DNA of 64,000 bases from positions 1-64,000 of the forward strand of contig DDSH01000005.1 in the NCBI GenBank assembly GCA_002343775.1, in the 5' to 3' direction. Position numbers and translations under genes: made by a program. Under the pieces are notes generated by a model. The model had not been told where the DNA came from. It worked only from the letters and a program-made list of their open reading frames with translations, and made no database searches. Shown in pieces: positions 41,866 to 51,167 of this stretch. Positions within the stretch are counted from its first letter, which is position 1; each line of letters begins with the position of its first letter. The DNA comes from Anaerolineales bacterium UBA2395. GTDB taxonomy: Bacteria; Chloroflexota; Anaerolineae; Anaerolineales; Villigracilaceae.

Positions 41866-44418
41866 CTATTTTCCAAACCTCTTTTGCCATTCGAACAACT
41901 TGTTCAGCGCCTCGATGGGCGAAAGCGAATTGACATCCAATTCCTTTAACTCATCCAGCAACGGATTGGTCTCCGGGAAGAGCGCGATCTGCTGCGCAGC
42001 GTGCGGGTCGATCTTTACGGCGCGTCCCGACGACCGCTCCAATTCCGCCATGATCTCATTCGCCCGCCCAACGACCGGCGCAGGCAAGCCCGCCAATTGC
42101 GCCACGTGGATGCCATACGAACGGTCCGCACCTCCTGCAATGATCTTGTGCAGGAAAACCACTTTGTTGTCCGCTTCACTGACCGCCACGTTGTAATTGC
42201 GAACACCCGGCAGTAACTCGGCAAGTTGGGTCAACTCATGGTAATGCGTTGCGAATAACGTCTTTGCCCGAAGTTGCGGGTGATTATGAATGTATTCGAT
42301 GATCCCCCAGGCAATCGACAAGCCGTCATAGGTCGAAGTGCCGCGCCCGATCTCATCCAAAATCAAAAGACTGCGGTTCGTGGCGTGATGCAAAATATTC
42401 GCCGCCTCGACCATCTCCACCATGAACGTGGATTGCCCCGCGTGAATTTCATCCTGCGCACCTATGCGGGTGAAGATACGGTCCACCAGCCCGATCTTCG
42501 CTGAAACCGCCGGCACGAACGAACCCATCTGCGCCATCAACACGATCAATGCCGCCTGCCGCAAATACGTGGACTTACCGCTCATGTTCGGTCCCGTGAT
42601 GACGCGAACGATCTCGCCTTTTTCGAAGATGACATCATTTGGGATATAGCGGTCTGACTTTAACAATTGCTCGACCACCGGATGCCGCCCTTCATGAATT
42701 TCCAACTCGCTTCCTTCGTGAACCTGGGGCTTGGCATACCCATTCAGTGCGGCAACTTCGCCGAGAGCAGATAGCACGTCCAGTTGGGCGATCGCCCGTG
42801 CCGTGCTGAGAATCTTGTTTGCCGCCTTCGAGAGTTCCGCGCAGACTTCCTTGAACAAACGGGTTTCAATTTCCTTGATGCGTTCTTCGGCATTCAAGAC
42901 CAGCGTTTCGTATTCCTTCATCTCCGGCGTGATAAAGCGCTCGGCGTTCACCAGCGTCTGCTTGCGGATGTAATGCTCCGGCGCTTTATCTGCCGCGCCG
43001 CGCGAAATTTCGATGTAATACCCAAAGACCTTGTTGTAGCCGACCTTGAGCGTTTTGATGCCGGTTTTCTCGCGCTCCACCGACTCAAGGTTGGCAATCC
43101 ATTCCCGCGCATGTTTGGAGGCGTCCATTACTCCATCCAGTTCGGCGGAATATCCTGGGCGGATGACACCCGTGTTCTGCAATGTCGCAGGTGGGTCTTC
43201 GTCCAGCGCGTTTTGCAGCAGCGACAATTGTTCCGCCATTAAATCCACCTTTGGCAGTTCAACCTCTCTCTTCTTTCCCCTTTCTTCCAGCGCTTCAGCG
43301 ATCTTCGGCAACTTGCCCAATGTCTCGCGCATCGCCACCAGGTCGCGTGGCTGAGCCTGCCCGGCAATGACACGGTTGATCAGCCGTTCCAGATCGGCGA
43401 TCGGTTTCAACGCCTCGCGTAATTCCGCCCGCACCATGCCATTCTTCACGAAAAATTCCACACCATTCTGCCGTTTGTTGATGCGTTCCACGTTGAGCAG
43501 CGGCTGGCTGACCCACTGGTGGATCATGCGTTTGCCCATCGGGGTGATGGTCGCGTCGAGCGTACCGAGCAGTGAGCCTTTTCTTTCGCCGCGCAGGGTT
43601 TCATCCAATTCCAAATTTCGGCGGGTGGACGAGTCCAGCGTCATGAATTCGTTCAGGCTGTAGGAACGCAGCGATGTCAGCAGGTTGAGCGCATCGGGCT
43701 GCGTCTCTTTGAGGTATTGAATGATCGCTCCCGCCGTACGGACGGAGAGGCTGTTCGTCTTCAGTCCGAACCCATCCAACGTGGATGAATTGAATTGGGT
43801 CAGCAATACTTCATTGCATTTGCCCGGCTCGAACTTCCACGCGGGAACGGGAGTGGAATGACCGATGATCCCATCGGGAAGTTTTTGATTGTCGGGGTAC
43901 AAAATTTCGGCAGGATGCAAACGCGTCAGTTCGGCGCGCAAGGCTTCGAGCGGCAGTTCGGTGACGGCAAACTCTCCGGTGGTGACATCGGTATAAGAAA
44001 CAGATGCAGTGTTCAGGTCCAGAATGACCGAAGCGAGATAGTTATTCGCGTCTCCGGGCAGGAGGCTCGGCTCGGTCACGGTTCCGGGAGTCACCACGCG
44101 TACCACTTTGCGTTCGACCAGTCCCTTGGCGGGCACTTCGCCGATCTGTTCGCAGATGGCGACGTGGTAGCCTTTTTCGATCAGGCGCGAGAGATAGTTT
44201 TCGACGGCATGATAGGGAATGCCCGCCAGCGGCACGCGTACCCCGCCGCCAACCGGGCGCGATGTGAGCACGATGTCGAGTTCGCGCGCGGTGATCTCGG
44301 CGTCCTCGTCGAAGGTTTCATAAAAATCGCCAAGCCGGAAGAAGAGAATGGCATCGGGATGCTTCTTTTTTTCTTCGAGGTATTGCCTGCGGACGGGGGT
44401 GATATCTTCGTTGGACAT
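41866..44418 (-). CDS. mutS: MutS, mismatch repair ATPase
   Basis: 850 residues, complete. Mismatch-recognition motif FFRLGDFYETF at residues 26-36, core and clamp domains, then Walker A GPNMSGKST at 609-617 and DEIGRGTSTYDG near residue 690. No MutL gene is in the window. Weak ribosome site. Divergent from gpmA with 137 bases between. Confidence 0.96.
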   Translation of the reverse strand: MSNEDITPVRRQYLEEKKKHPDAILFFRLGDFYETFDEDAEITARELDIVLTSRPVGGGVRVPLAGIPYHAVENYLSRLIEKGYHVAICEQIGEVPAKGLVERKVVRVVTPGTVTEPSLLPGDANNYLASVILDLNTASVSYTDVTTGEFAVTELPLEALRAELTRLHPAEILYPDNQKLPDGIIGHSTPVPAWKFEPGKCNEVLLTQFNSSTLDGFGLKTNSLSVRTAGAIIQYLKETQPDALNLLTSLRSYSLNEFMTLDSSTRRNLELDETLRGERKGSLLGTLDATITPMGKRMIHQWVSQPLLNVERINKRQNGVEFFVKNGMVRAELREALKPIADLERLINRVIAGQAQPRDLVAMRETLGKLPKIAEALEERGKKREVELPKVDLMAEQLSLLQNALDEDPPATLQNTGVIRPGYSAELDGVMDASKHAREWIANLESVEREKTGIKTLKVGYNKVFGYYIEISRGAADKAPEHYIRKQTLVNAERFITPEMKEYETLVLNAEERIKEIETRLFKEVCAELSKAANKILSTARAIAQLDVLSALGEVAALNGYAKPQVHEGSELEIHEGRHPVVEQLLKSDRYIPNDVIFEKGEIVRVITGPNMSGKSTYLRQAALIVLMAQMGSFVPAVSAKIGLVDRIFTRIGAQDEIHAGQSTFMVEMVEAANILHHATNRSLLILDEIGRGTSTYDGLSIAWGIIEYIHNHPQLRAKTLFATHYHELTQLAELLPGVRNYNVAVSEADNKVVFLHKIIAGGADRSYGIHVAQLAGLPAPVVGRANEIMAELERSSGRAVKIDPHAAQQIALFPETNPLLDELKELDVNSLSPIEALNKLFEWQKRFGK

Positions 44419-44461
44419 TCTTTGATTTTACTATGGGCGTAAGACTTGGGCTATAATCTCT

Positions 44462-44544
44462 TGTCGTTGCGAGGCGGTGGACTTCCGCCGGAGCAACCTT
44501 CGAAAACTTTAAGACTGCGCCGCGAAACCATGCTCGCAGTGACA
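44462..44544. repeat. Palindromic intergenic repeat in gpmA leader
   Basis: Outer arms TGTCGTTGCGAG (44462-44473) and CTCGCAGTGACA (44533-44544) match at 10 of 12 pairs. Inside, GTTGC...GCAAC (44465-44469, 44493-44497) and GGCGG...CCGCC (44473-44477, 44485-44489) form a nested hairpin. A second, partial copy with the same GTTGCGAG start lies in the gene at 46511. It sits between a TATAAT at 44452 and the gpmA ribosome site. Confidence 0.7.
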
Positions 44545-44555
44545 TAGGAGCCACA

Positions 44556-45302
44556 ATGTATAAACTTGTATTGGTCCGCCACGGACAAAGCACATGGAAT
44601 CTAGAAAACCGTTTTACCGGCTGGACGGATGTTGACCTGACCGACCTCGGCAAAGCCGAAGCCGCCGAAGCGGGCAACCTGTTGAAGGAGGCGGGGTATG
44701 ACTTTGACGTCGCCTACACCTCCGTTCTCAAACGTGCCATCAAGACCCTCGGCATCATTCAGGATGTGATGGATCGCGACTGGCTGCCGGTCGTCCGCGC
44801 CTGGCAGTTGAACGAACGCCATTATGGTTCGCTGCAAGGCTTGAACAAAGCCGAAATGGCGGAGAAATTCGGCGATGCACAGGTGAAGGTTTGGCGTCGC
44901 TCGTACGACGTCCCGCCACCCGCATTGGAATTGACCGATGAGCGCCACCCGAAATTCGACCGCCGCTACGCTACGTTGACTCCCGAACAGTTGCCAGCCA
45001 CCGAGTCGCTTAAGATCACCCTTGAGCGGGTTCTGCCCTATTGGACAAGCACGCTCGCGCCGGAGATCAAATCGGGCAAACGTCTGATCGTCGTCGCGCA
45101 CGGAAATTCCATCCGTGCCTTGGTGAAGTATCTCGATAACATTTCTGAGGCTGAGATCACCGAACTAAACATCCCGACGGGTTTGCCGCTCGTCTATGAA
45201 TTGGATGAAAACCTCAAGCCGATCAAAAACTATTATCTCGGCGACCCCGAAGAAGCCGCGAAGAAAGCCGCGGCAGTGGCGAATCAGGCAAAAGTGAAAT
45301 GA
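44556..45302 (+). CDS. gpmA: Phosphoglycerate mutase, 2,3-bisphosphoglycerate-dependent
   Basis: Interconverts 3- and 2-phosphoglycerate in glycolysis. 248 residues, the length of dPGM. Phosphohistidine motif LVRHGQSTWNLENRFTGW, second His in VVAHGNSIRALVKYL, and ELNIPTGLPLVYEL near the end. AGGAG five bases before the ATG. Its leader contains the palindromic repeat at 44462-44544. Confidence 0.95.
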   Translation: MYKLVLVRHGQSTWNLENRFTGWTDVDLTDLGKAEAAEAGNLLKEAGYDFDVAYTSVLKRAIKTLGIIQDVMDRDWLPVVRAWQLNERHYGSLQGLNKAEMAEKFGDAQVKVWRRSYDVPPPALELTDERHPKFDRRYATLTPEQLPATESLKITLERVLPYWTSTLAPEIKSGKRLIVVAHGNSIRALVKYLDNISEAEITELNIPTGLPLVYELDENLKPIKNYYLGDPEEAAKKAAAVANQAKVK

Positions 45303-45308
45303 TTATTT

Positions 45309-45334
45309 GTGGGGGCGGGTATACCCGCCCCCAC
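45309..45334. repeat. Perfect 26-base palindrome between gpmA and UroD-family gene
   Basis: GTGGGGGCGGGTA is followed directly by its exact reverse complement. GC-rich, just after gpmA stop, then a TTGTTTATATTT tract. It may end gpmA transcription or be a dispersed element. Only 16 bases separate it from the next start. Confidence 0.75.
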
Positions 45335-45349
45335 GTTGTTTATATTTAT

Positions 45350-46501
45350 ATGTCCCTTACATCCCGCGAACGAGTCCTTGCTGTTCTCAATCACGAAACC
45401 CCAGACCGCGTACCGATCGTTCTGGGTCCAAGCAACGCGACTGGTATTTCCATGCCTGCCTATCGAAACCTGAAGAAACATCTGGGTTTTGAAGCGCCTG
45501 AAAAATATTTGTATGACTGGGAAGAACTTGGCACCGCATTAGTCGATGAACCCATCCTCGAACGGTTGCACAGTGACGTGCGCGGAGTCCATGACCGCGA
45601 GCCGCTGCACATCCGTGAGATGAACGCCAGGCGCGAGCCCGGCTCGACCTATTTCAACTCGTGGGGTGTCGGTTCAGTGGAGGGTGACCCGGGAACGTGG
45701 TTCCCGTTCGTGCATCCGCTGGCAGAAACGCATTCCATCGCTGACCTTGAATCCTATCCCTGGCCCGATATGAACGACCCGACTCGTGTTGCGCACGTCC
45801 GCGCCGAAGCCGGGAAGTTGAGACAGGATAATCAATATGCCATTCTTGCCACCCCGTGGCTGGCATTTCCGCTCGAGCGCGCCTACGCCATGCAGCGCAT
45901 GGACAGGTTCTTCCTAAACCTCGGCAGACATCCAGATTTTGCTGTGGCGATGGTCACCAAGATCGCCGAGTTATGCAAAACCCTGATGGGACATTTTCTG
46001 CGTGAGTGCGGCAACAACATCGACATGATCAAGATCGGCGACGACCTCGGTATGCAGACCAGCCTGATGCTCTCGCCGAAGATGTATCGCAAACTTATCA
46101 AGCCCATCCACGCCGATTACATCGCCTTCATCAAGTCACATACCAAAGCCAAAGTCTTTTTCCACACCGATGGCGATGTCTTCGACCTGCTGCCTGATTT
46201 TGTCGAAATGGGCGTGGATATTCTCAACCCCATTCAAACTTCGGCGGGAAAGATGTCGAACCTGGACGAATTAAAAAAACAGTTTGGCAAAAATCTGGTT
46301 TTTTGCGGCGCAATTGACACGCATCGCATCCTGCCGTTTGGCACTCCCGACGAAGTCCGCGCGGAGGTGAAGCGCATCATTGAATCGCTCGGCAAAGATG
46401 GCGGCTACATGCTGGCTTCCGTCCACACCATCATGCCTGACGTTCCGCCGGAAAACATTCTTGCCATGGTGGATGCGGTCGAAGAGTTCGGATGGTATTA
46501 A
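45350..46501 (+). CDS. UroD-family protein (methyltransferase-like decarboxylase fold)
   Basis: 383 residues. TSRERVLAVLNHETPDRVP at the N-terminus, DLESYPWPDMNDP, FHTDGDVFDLLPDFVEMGVDILNP and LASVHTIMPDVPPENI are hallmarks of the UroD superfamily subgroup that includes corrinoid-dependent methyltransferases, rather than true heme biosynthesis HemE. The start at 45350 has no clear ribosome site, perhaps because it lies close to the palindrome. Nine bases before the FAD/Fe-S gene. Confidence 0.88.
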   Translation: MSLTSRERVLAVLNHETPDRVPIVLGPSNATGISMPAYRNLKKHLGFEAPEKYLYDWEELGTALVDEPILERLHSDVRGVHDREPLHIREMNARREPGSTYFNSWGVGSVEGDPGTWFPFVHPLAETHSIADLESYPWPDMNDPTRVAHVRAEAGKLRQDNQYAILATPWLAFPLERAYAMQRMDRFFLNLGRHPDFAVAMVTKIAELCKTLMGHFLRECGNNIDMIKIGDDLGMQTSLMLSPKMYRKLIKPIHADYIAFIKSHTKAKVFFHTDGDVFDLLPDFVEMGVDILNPIQTSAGKMSNLDELKKQFGKNLVFCGAIDTHRILPFGTPDEVRAEVKRIIESLGKDGGYMLASVHTIMPDVPPENILAMVDAVEEFGWY

Positions 46502-46510
46502 AATTGGGAT

Positions 46511-49500
46511 ATGACCTTATCCCAGGATTTTTTCCAAGAACTAAAAAAACGCTTCACAGGTGACCTGCGGCTGGATGCTGCTTCCAAAGTTTTATACTCC
46601 ACCGATGCCTCTGCCTATCAGATCGAGCCGCTGGGCGTTGCGATCCCCAAAAACCAGGACGATCTGCAAGCCGTGGTGGAACTGGCTGCGAAATATAAGA
46701 CCCCGATTCTCCCAAGAGGCTCGGGGTCTTCGCTTGCCGGTCAAGCCATCGGTGAGGCGTTGATCCTCGATTGTTCGCGTCATCTTGATGCGATCATTGA
46801 GATCGACCCCGAATCTCGTTCTGCGATCGTTGAGCCGGGCGTTATTCTTGCAAACCTGAACCGCGCCGCTGCCCAACACGGACTGACCTTCGGTCCCGAC
46901 CCGGCTTCGGTGGAACGCGCCACGTTGGGTGGCGTGATCGGCAACAACGCCACCGGCGCGCATTCCATTTTGTATGGCATGAGCGCGGATCATCTGTTGG
47001 CAGCCGATGTGATCTTAAGCGATGGGACTCTGGCGAGATTCGATGGCGCCACATTTGATTCCCACATGTCAAATCCGCGAATATCCAATATCGTTTTCAC
47101 CGTTCAAGAAATTCGAAAAAAATATCCCCAAGCCATCCAACAGAACTATCCAAGATCCTGGCGCAACTCGGCGGGCTATCGGCTGAATTATCTGCTGCCG
47201 TGGAGTCCGTCCGCGCCGCCGCAATGGACAGGTGATGCATATCCCGCCAACCTGAAACCCGACACCTTGAATCTCGCGCCACTGCTTGCGGGCAGCGAAG
47301 GGACGTTGGCGGTCATGCGCCGCTTGAAGGTCAATCTTGTGCCCAAGCCGAGGCATACCATTCTGGGTGTTTTATCGTATGCCAGTATCGCTGAGGCATG
47401 TGACGATGTTCCGCGCTTGCTGGCGATGAACCCCAGTGCCGTGGAATTGATCCCGCAGTTGATCCTGCGCAATGCGCGAAGCATCCCCGCCTATGCGCGT
47501 CAGATCGGCTGGGTGGCGGGAGACCCGGCTGCGGTGTTGATTGTTGAATTCAGCGGCGACCAACCCTCGGCGTTGAAAGAGGCGGTTCGTCGTCTTGGCG
47601 ATGCCTTGACGGTTGCCGAATCCCCCGAAGATCAGGCGCGGATTTGGAATATCCGCAAAGTAGGCTTGGGAATTTTGGATTCGCGTCCGCAAGCGGCGCG
47701 ACCGATCGCGTTCATCGAAGACTGCGCCATCCCCGTGGAGCGCCTGGGTGAATTCGTGCGCGAGGTCGAGCGCATCCTTGCAGCGCACGGCACGTTCGGC
47801 GGCATGTATGCCCACGCCTCGGCGGGATGTTTGCACATCCGCCCGGTGTTGGACTTGCAGAAGGGTGAAGGCGTGCGAGCGATGCGGGGCATCATCGAGC
47901 AGGTCTTCGCGTTGACGATGAGCCTCGGCGGTTCGATGAGCAGCGAACATGGCGATGGCTTGGCGCGTGGCGAATTCATCGAGCGGACATATGGACGTGA
48001 AGTGACCGCTGCCATGCAAATGTTGAAGCAGGCGTTTGACCCGCATCAATTGTTGAGCCCCAAAAAGATGTTCGACGCGCCGCCCATGGATGCCAACCTG
48101 CGTTATGGTGAAACCTACCGGGCAAAGGCGTGGCAGCCCGTATTGCATTTCAGTCATGAGCACGGTTTGGCAGGCGCGATCGAGATGTGCAATGGGCAGG
48201 GCGTGTGCAGAAAAACAACGGGCGTGATGTGCCCGTCATTTCAGGCGACCCGCGAAGAAGCCTTCAGCACACGCGGCAGGGCGAATTTGCTGCGGAGTTT
48301 CATGTCGTTGCGAGCCGAAGGCGAAGCAACCTCATCAAATGGGGGATTGCTTCGGGTTGATGTCTCGATACGTGCTTCGCACGACTCGACCGCCAACCCT
48401 CGCAAAGACATGTTGGATGCGACCTATCAAGCCCTCGACCTGTGTCTCGCCTGCAAGGGCTGCACCTCGGAATGTCCGAGCGGCGTGGACATGCCCAAAC
48501 TCAAATACGAGTTCATGAACCATTATTACAAGTCGCACCGCCGCCCGTTGCGCGATTATCTCTTCGGCTATTTTCACATCACGGCAAAACTTCTCAGCCC
48601 GGTCGCGCCGCTTGCAAACATTTTTATGGAAATGGATTGGTCGCGCACGTTGATCGCGAAGATGCTTGGCATTGCAAGTCAGCGACCTTTTCCAAAATTT
48701 TCAACGAAACGACCGCGAAGAGTTGAGAGCACAGGAAAGGATAAAACCGTCATCTTTCTTTCGGATGTCTTTTCGCATCACATCGAACCGGAAGTGGAGG
48801 ACGCCGCCATTGAGATTTTGACGACCCTCGGCTTCGACGTGAAAGTCCTGCCAGTCATTGGCGCGGGCGCATCGCTGCTCTCGAAGGGATTTCTGGATGC
48901 GGCGCGCAGCCATGCTGAAAAAGTTCTGGCGGAGATCCACCATCTGGATGGTGGGGCAGGCTTGAGCGTGGTCGGAAGCGAACCGCCGGAAATCTACTGC
49001 CTCAAGCACGAGTACAAATCCCTGCTGCCGGAGCGAAGCGCGGAGATTCAATCCCTCACACAGAGGGTCTGGTCGGTGGACGAGTTTATTTTGCGCGTAG
49101 TCAATTCAGAGGATTTTTTCCTTCCTCTTCCGTCCCGCGAAGAAAAAGTGATCCTGCACCCGCACTGTCATCAGCGTGCTGAAGGTCTCGCGGACGATGG
49201 GCTGCCTGCCGGCGTCTCTGCCACTGTGGCGATGTTGAAGATGTTCGGCTTTGCGCCCGAAGTGATTGATGCGGGCTGCTGCGGCATGGCGGGCACGTTC
49301 GGCTATGACGCCGAGCATTACGACCTTTCGATGCAGGTGGGGGAGTTGGGCGTGCTGCCAAAGATACGCTCCCTCCGTCCTACGGACACCTCCCCAAAAT
49401 TCGATAAACAGGTGGGGGTTCTTTCCACCGGTGCCGCCTGTCGGATGCAGATCCAGCAGGGAGCGGGCGTGGACGCGGTGCATCCGTTGTTGCTGGTACG

Positions 49501-49534
49501 GGAACGCCTTGCCAACCTCCAGCCGGGTCATTGA
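46511..49534 (+). CDS. FAD and Fe-S containing oxidoreductase (D-lactate dehydrogenase/GlcD-GlcF fusion type)
   Basis: 1007 residues. Residues 50-240 bind FAD (LPRGSGSSLAGQAIGEALIL, TLGGVIGNNATGAHS); the FAD-oxidase C-terminal domain reaches about 540. The Fe-S part has CNGQGVC and MCPSFQATREEAFSTRGR near 560-590, CLACKGCTSECPSGVD near 645-660, and a CCG domain (HPHCHQ, DAGCCGMAGTFGYDAEHY). Typically oxidises D-lactate, glycolate or D-2-hydroxyglutarate. Residues 599-627 sit on a palindromic repeat inserted in frame. Frame continuous. Confidence 0.92.
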   Translation: MTLSQDFFQELKKRFTGDLRLDAASKVLYSTDASAYQIEPLGVAIPKNQDDLQAVVELAAKYKTPILPRGSGSSLAGQAIGEALILDCSRHLDAIIEIDPESRSAIVEPGVILANLNRAAAQHGLTFGPDPASVERATLGGVIGNNATGAHSILYGMSADHLLAADVILSDGTLARFDGATFDSHMSNPRISNIVFTVQEIRKKYPQAIQQNYPRSWRNSAGYRLNYLLPWSPSAPPQWTGDAYPANLKPDTLNLAPLLAGSEGTLAVMRRLKVNLVPKPRHTILGVLSYASIAEACDDVPRLLAMNPSAVELIPQLILRNARSIPAYARQIGWVAGDPAAVLIVEFSGDQPSALKEAVRRLGDALTVAESPEDQARIWNIRKVGLGILDSRPQAARPIAFIEDCAIPVERLGEFVREVERILAAHGTFGGMYAHASAGCLHIRPVLDLQKGEGVRAMRGIIEQVFALTMSLGGSMSSEHGDGLARGEFIERTYGREVTAAMQMLKQAFDPHQLLSPKKMFDAPPMDANLRYGETYRAKAWQPVLHFSHEHGLAGAIEMCNGQGVCRKTTGVMCPSFQATREEAFSTRGRANLLRSFMSLRAEGEATSSNGGLLRVDVSIRASHDSTANPRKDMLDATYQALDLCLACKGCTSECPSGVDMPKLKYEFMNHYYKSHRRPLRDYLFGYFHITAKLLSPVAPLANIFMEMDWSRTLIAKMLGIASQRPFPKFSTKRPRRVESTGKDKTVIFLSDVFSHHIEPEVEDAAIEILTTLGFDVKVLPVIGAGASLLSKGFLDAARSHAEKVLAEIHHLDGGAGLSVVGSEPPEIYCLKHEYKSLLPERSAEIQSLTQRVWSVDEFILRVVNSEDFFLPLPSREEKVILHPHCHQRAEGLADDGLPAGVSATVAMLKMFGFAPEVIDAGCCGMAGTFGYDAEHYDLSMQVGELGVLPKIRSLRPTDTSPKFDKQVGVLSTGAACRMQIQQGAGVDAVHPLLLVRERLANLQPGH
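48305..48389. repeat. Palindromic repeat DNA inside a coding sequence, in frame
   Basis: GTTGCGAGCCGAAGGCGAAG begins a hairpin whose ends are GTTGC (48307-48311) and GCAAC (48326-48330), with nested GCC/GGC. It is followed by GATTGCTTCGG (48345-48355) and a second palindrome at 48365-48389 with ends TCGA/TCGA and inner CGTGC-TTC-GCACG. It codes for about 28 residues in a linker between the two cluster motifs. The first element shares TGTCGTTGCGAG with the repeat in the gpmA leader. Confidence 0.72.
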
Positions 49535-49601
49535 AGTACGATGGAATCTTGCACAGGCAAAATTTCCGTCACCCATTTAGATTACCATCCATAAGGAGTC
49601 T

Positions 49602-50153
49602 ATGTTGAAACGAATTTCCGATTACTTCTATTCTTTGTCCACGGGGCGGGTCACATTGATCGGGCTTGCGGTCTTTGTGCTTTTTATGATCTTCGTTCTG
49701 CCGCAGCAGGCACAAAAAGCGGAAGCCTACAGCGGCGGGATCTCGCCTGATACTTCGTACATCTATTCCGCGGATGACCTGTATCAAATGGCAGAGACAT
49801 ATGGCGCGGAGGGACGTGCGGCGTATATTTACGCCCGCTTCACGTTTGACTTGATCTTCCCTCTCGCCTATTTGTTTTTTCTCACGACCGCGCTGAGTTG
49901 GTTGCTCTCCCGCGGACTGGCTGAAACCTCCCGCTGGCGGCTGTTAAACCTCTTCCCATTGGCGGGTGCCGGATTTGACTATCTTGAGAACATTTCCGCT
50001 TCTCTTGTTTTGGCAAGGTATCCGTCGCAGACCCCGGTGATCGATGCGCTCGCACCTGTGTTTACTCTGGTGAAATGGTTCTTTGTGAATGGCAGTTTTG
50101 TGATCCTGGTCTTCGGTGTTGTGCTGCTCGTGTGGTCCCGCATGCGAAAGTAA
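49602..50153 (+). CDS. Membrane protein of unknown function
   Basis: 183 residues with about four helices (LIGLAVFVLFMIFVLP; LIFPLAYLFFLTTALSWLL; LLNLFPLAGAGFDYL; GSFVILVFGVVLLVW) and a soluble loop between the first two. No family recognised. AAGGAG seven bases before the ATG. Confidence 0.8.
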   Translation: MLKRISDYFYSLSTGRVTLIGLAVFVLFMIFVLPQQAQKAEAYSGGISPDTSYIYSADDLYQMAETYGAEGRAAYIYARFTFDLIFPLAYLFFLTTALSWLLSRGLAETSRWRLLNLFPLAGAGFDYLENISASLVLARYPSQTPVIDALAPVFTLVKWFFVNGSFVILVFGVVLLVWSRMRK

Positions 50154-50201
50154 AGCATGGCAGGTCACTGTGGCAACCCGCCGTGCCGCTTCGGGTTTGG
50201 G

Positions 50202-50210
50202 TGATATAAT
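50202..50210 (+). promoter_or_regulatory. Extended -10 promoter of carD
   Basis: TGATATAAT is a TG-N-TATAAT extended -10; no good -35 is seen. Transcript would start near 50217 and have an 85-base leader. Confidence 0.6.
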
Positions 50211-50241
50211 TCAATTACATTCACAGATTGACAGTGTCCAT

Positions 50242-50277
50242 GCGCCGGTCCTTTTGTAGGGCTGGCGCTTTTTCTTT
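50242..50277 (+). terminator. Terminator-like hairpin in the carD leader
   Basis: GCGCCGGTCC (50242-50251) pairs with GGGCTGGCGC (50259-50268) over ten pairs counting GU, followed by TTTTTCTTT. It lies between the carD promoter and start codon, so it may be an attenuator. Confidence 0.65.
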
Positions 50278-50301
50278 AATCGCTCGAAAACGGAGGTATG
50301 G

Positions 50302-50787
50302 ATGGAATTCAAAACAGGCGACTGGGTCGTGCATTGTGTCCACGGGCTGGGGCAGGTTCAGGCGTTGGAAGAGCGTGTGATGGATAAACGTTCCGTGTTG
50401 TACTACGCTGTCCAATTGGCAGACCTCACCATCTGGGTCCCGGCAAATGAAGATGGAAAAAACCGTCTGCGCCGTCCCACCGACGAAACCGGCTTTCAGG
50501 AATTGCTTGCCACTCTTGCCAAACCTGCCGAGCCGCTTCCCGCTGACCGGCGCCAGCGCTCGCTGCAGCTATTGGATCTGATGAAGGATGGCAGTTCCGA
50601 ATCGCTCTGCCGGGTCGTGCGCGACTTGAGGGCGTACCGTCAGACGCGTACGTGGAATGAGTACGACCATGAACTTTTGCGCCGCGCTCAAAAATTGTTG
50701 GTCGGCGAGTGGAGTTTTATCCGCTCGCTTTCATTGGTCGAGGCGGAAGCGGAACTTAATGGATCCCTCGCGCCCCGGATGGGTTAA
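50302..50787 (+). CDS. carD: CarD-family transcription regulator
   Basis: 161 residues. N-terminal Tudor-like RNA polymerase-binding domain (FKTGDWVVHCVHGLGQVQAL, IWVPANE) and a helical C-terminal DNA-binding domain (LLATLAKPAEPLPADRRQRS, ARLRAYRQ-like and ERRAQKLL-type helices). CarD/CdnL stabilises open promoter complexes. GGAGG precedes the ATG. Followed at 11 bases by a small gene. Confidence 0.93.
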   Translation: MEFKTGDWVVHCVHGLGQVQALEERVMDKRSVLYYAVQLADLTIWVPANEDGKNRLRRPTDETGFQELLATLAKPAEPLPADRRQRSLQLLDLMKDGSSESLCRVVRDLRAYRQTRTWNEYDHELLRRAQKLLVGEWSFIRSLSLVEAEAELNGSLAPRMG

Positions 50788-50797
50788 GGAGAACAGC

Positions 50798-51037
50798 ATG
50801 TATTCCGAAGAAAAAAAGATCATCATACGCGTCGTCGAAAACTTTATTCGCACTGGCGCTGCTACAGACGAACAGGTTGCGGTCACTAAATTGCCGCCCG
50901 GCAAGACCAGCTATGTCGAACAGAGTGGCGAATATGGACGCTCGATCATGTTCGACGAATACCGCGTAGGCGGCAGAGTCGTCTGGGCTGGGTTTAGCGC
51001 CCGTAGCCAGACGGTCTATCTGAGTCCGACTTCCTGA
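50798..51037 (+). CDS. Small hypothetical protein, 79 residues
   Basis: Residues include EEKKIIIRVVENFIRTG and a strand-rich C-terminal half (VVWAGFSARSQTVYL). ATG at 50798 after AAGGAGAAC. Eleven bases from carD stop, so probably co-transcribed. No family recognised. Confidence 0.68.
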   Translation: MYSEEKKIIIRVVENFIRTGAATDEQVAVTKLPPGKTSYVEQSGEYGRSIMFDEYRVGGRVVWAGFSARSQTVYLSPTS

Positions 51038-51167
51038 GCCCATCTTCCGTGTTTTCAGCATTATCCGTATCTAAAAAATAAACTCCCCCACGAAACATTA
51101 AAGTCGGGGTGAGGTAAGTTTGTCGTTCAGGCAGGGCGCATTACATCCCCATGAATTTCAACGCCTC

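Noticed and set aside
45350..46501. True heme-pathway HemE
   Set aside because: The sequence matches the wider UroD superfamily with corrinoid-methyltransferase-like features, and no other heme genes are adjacent.
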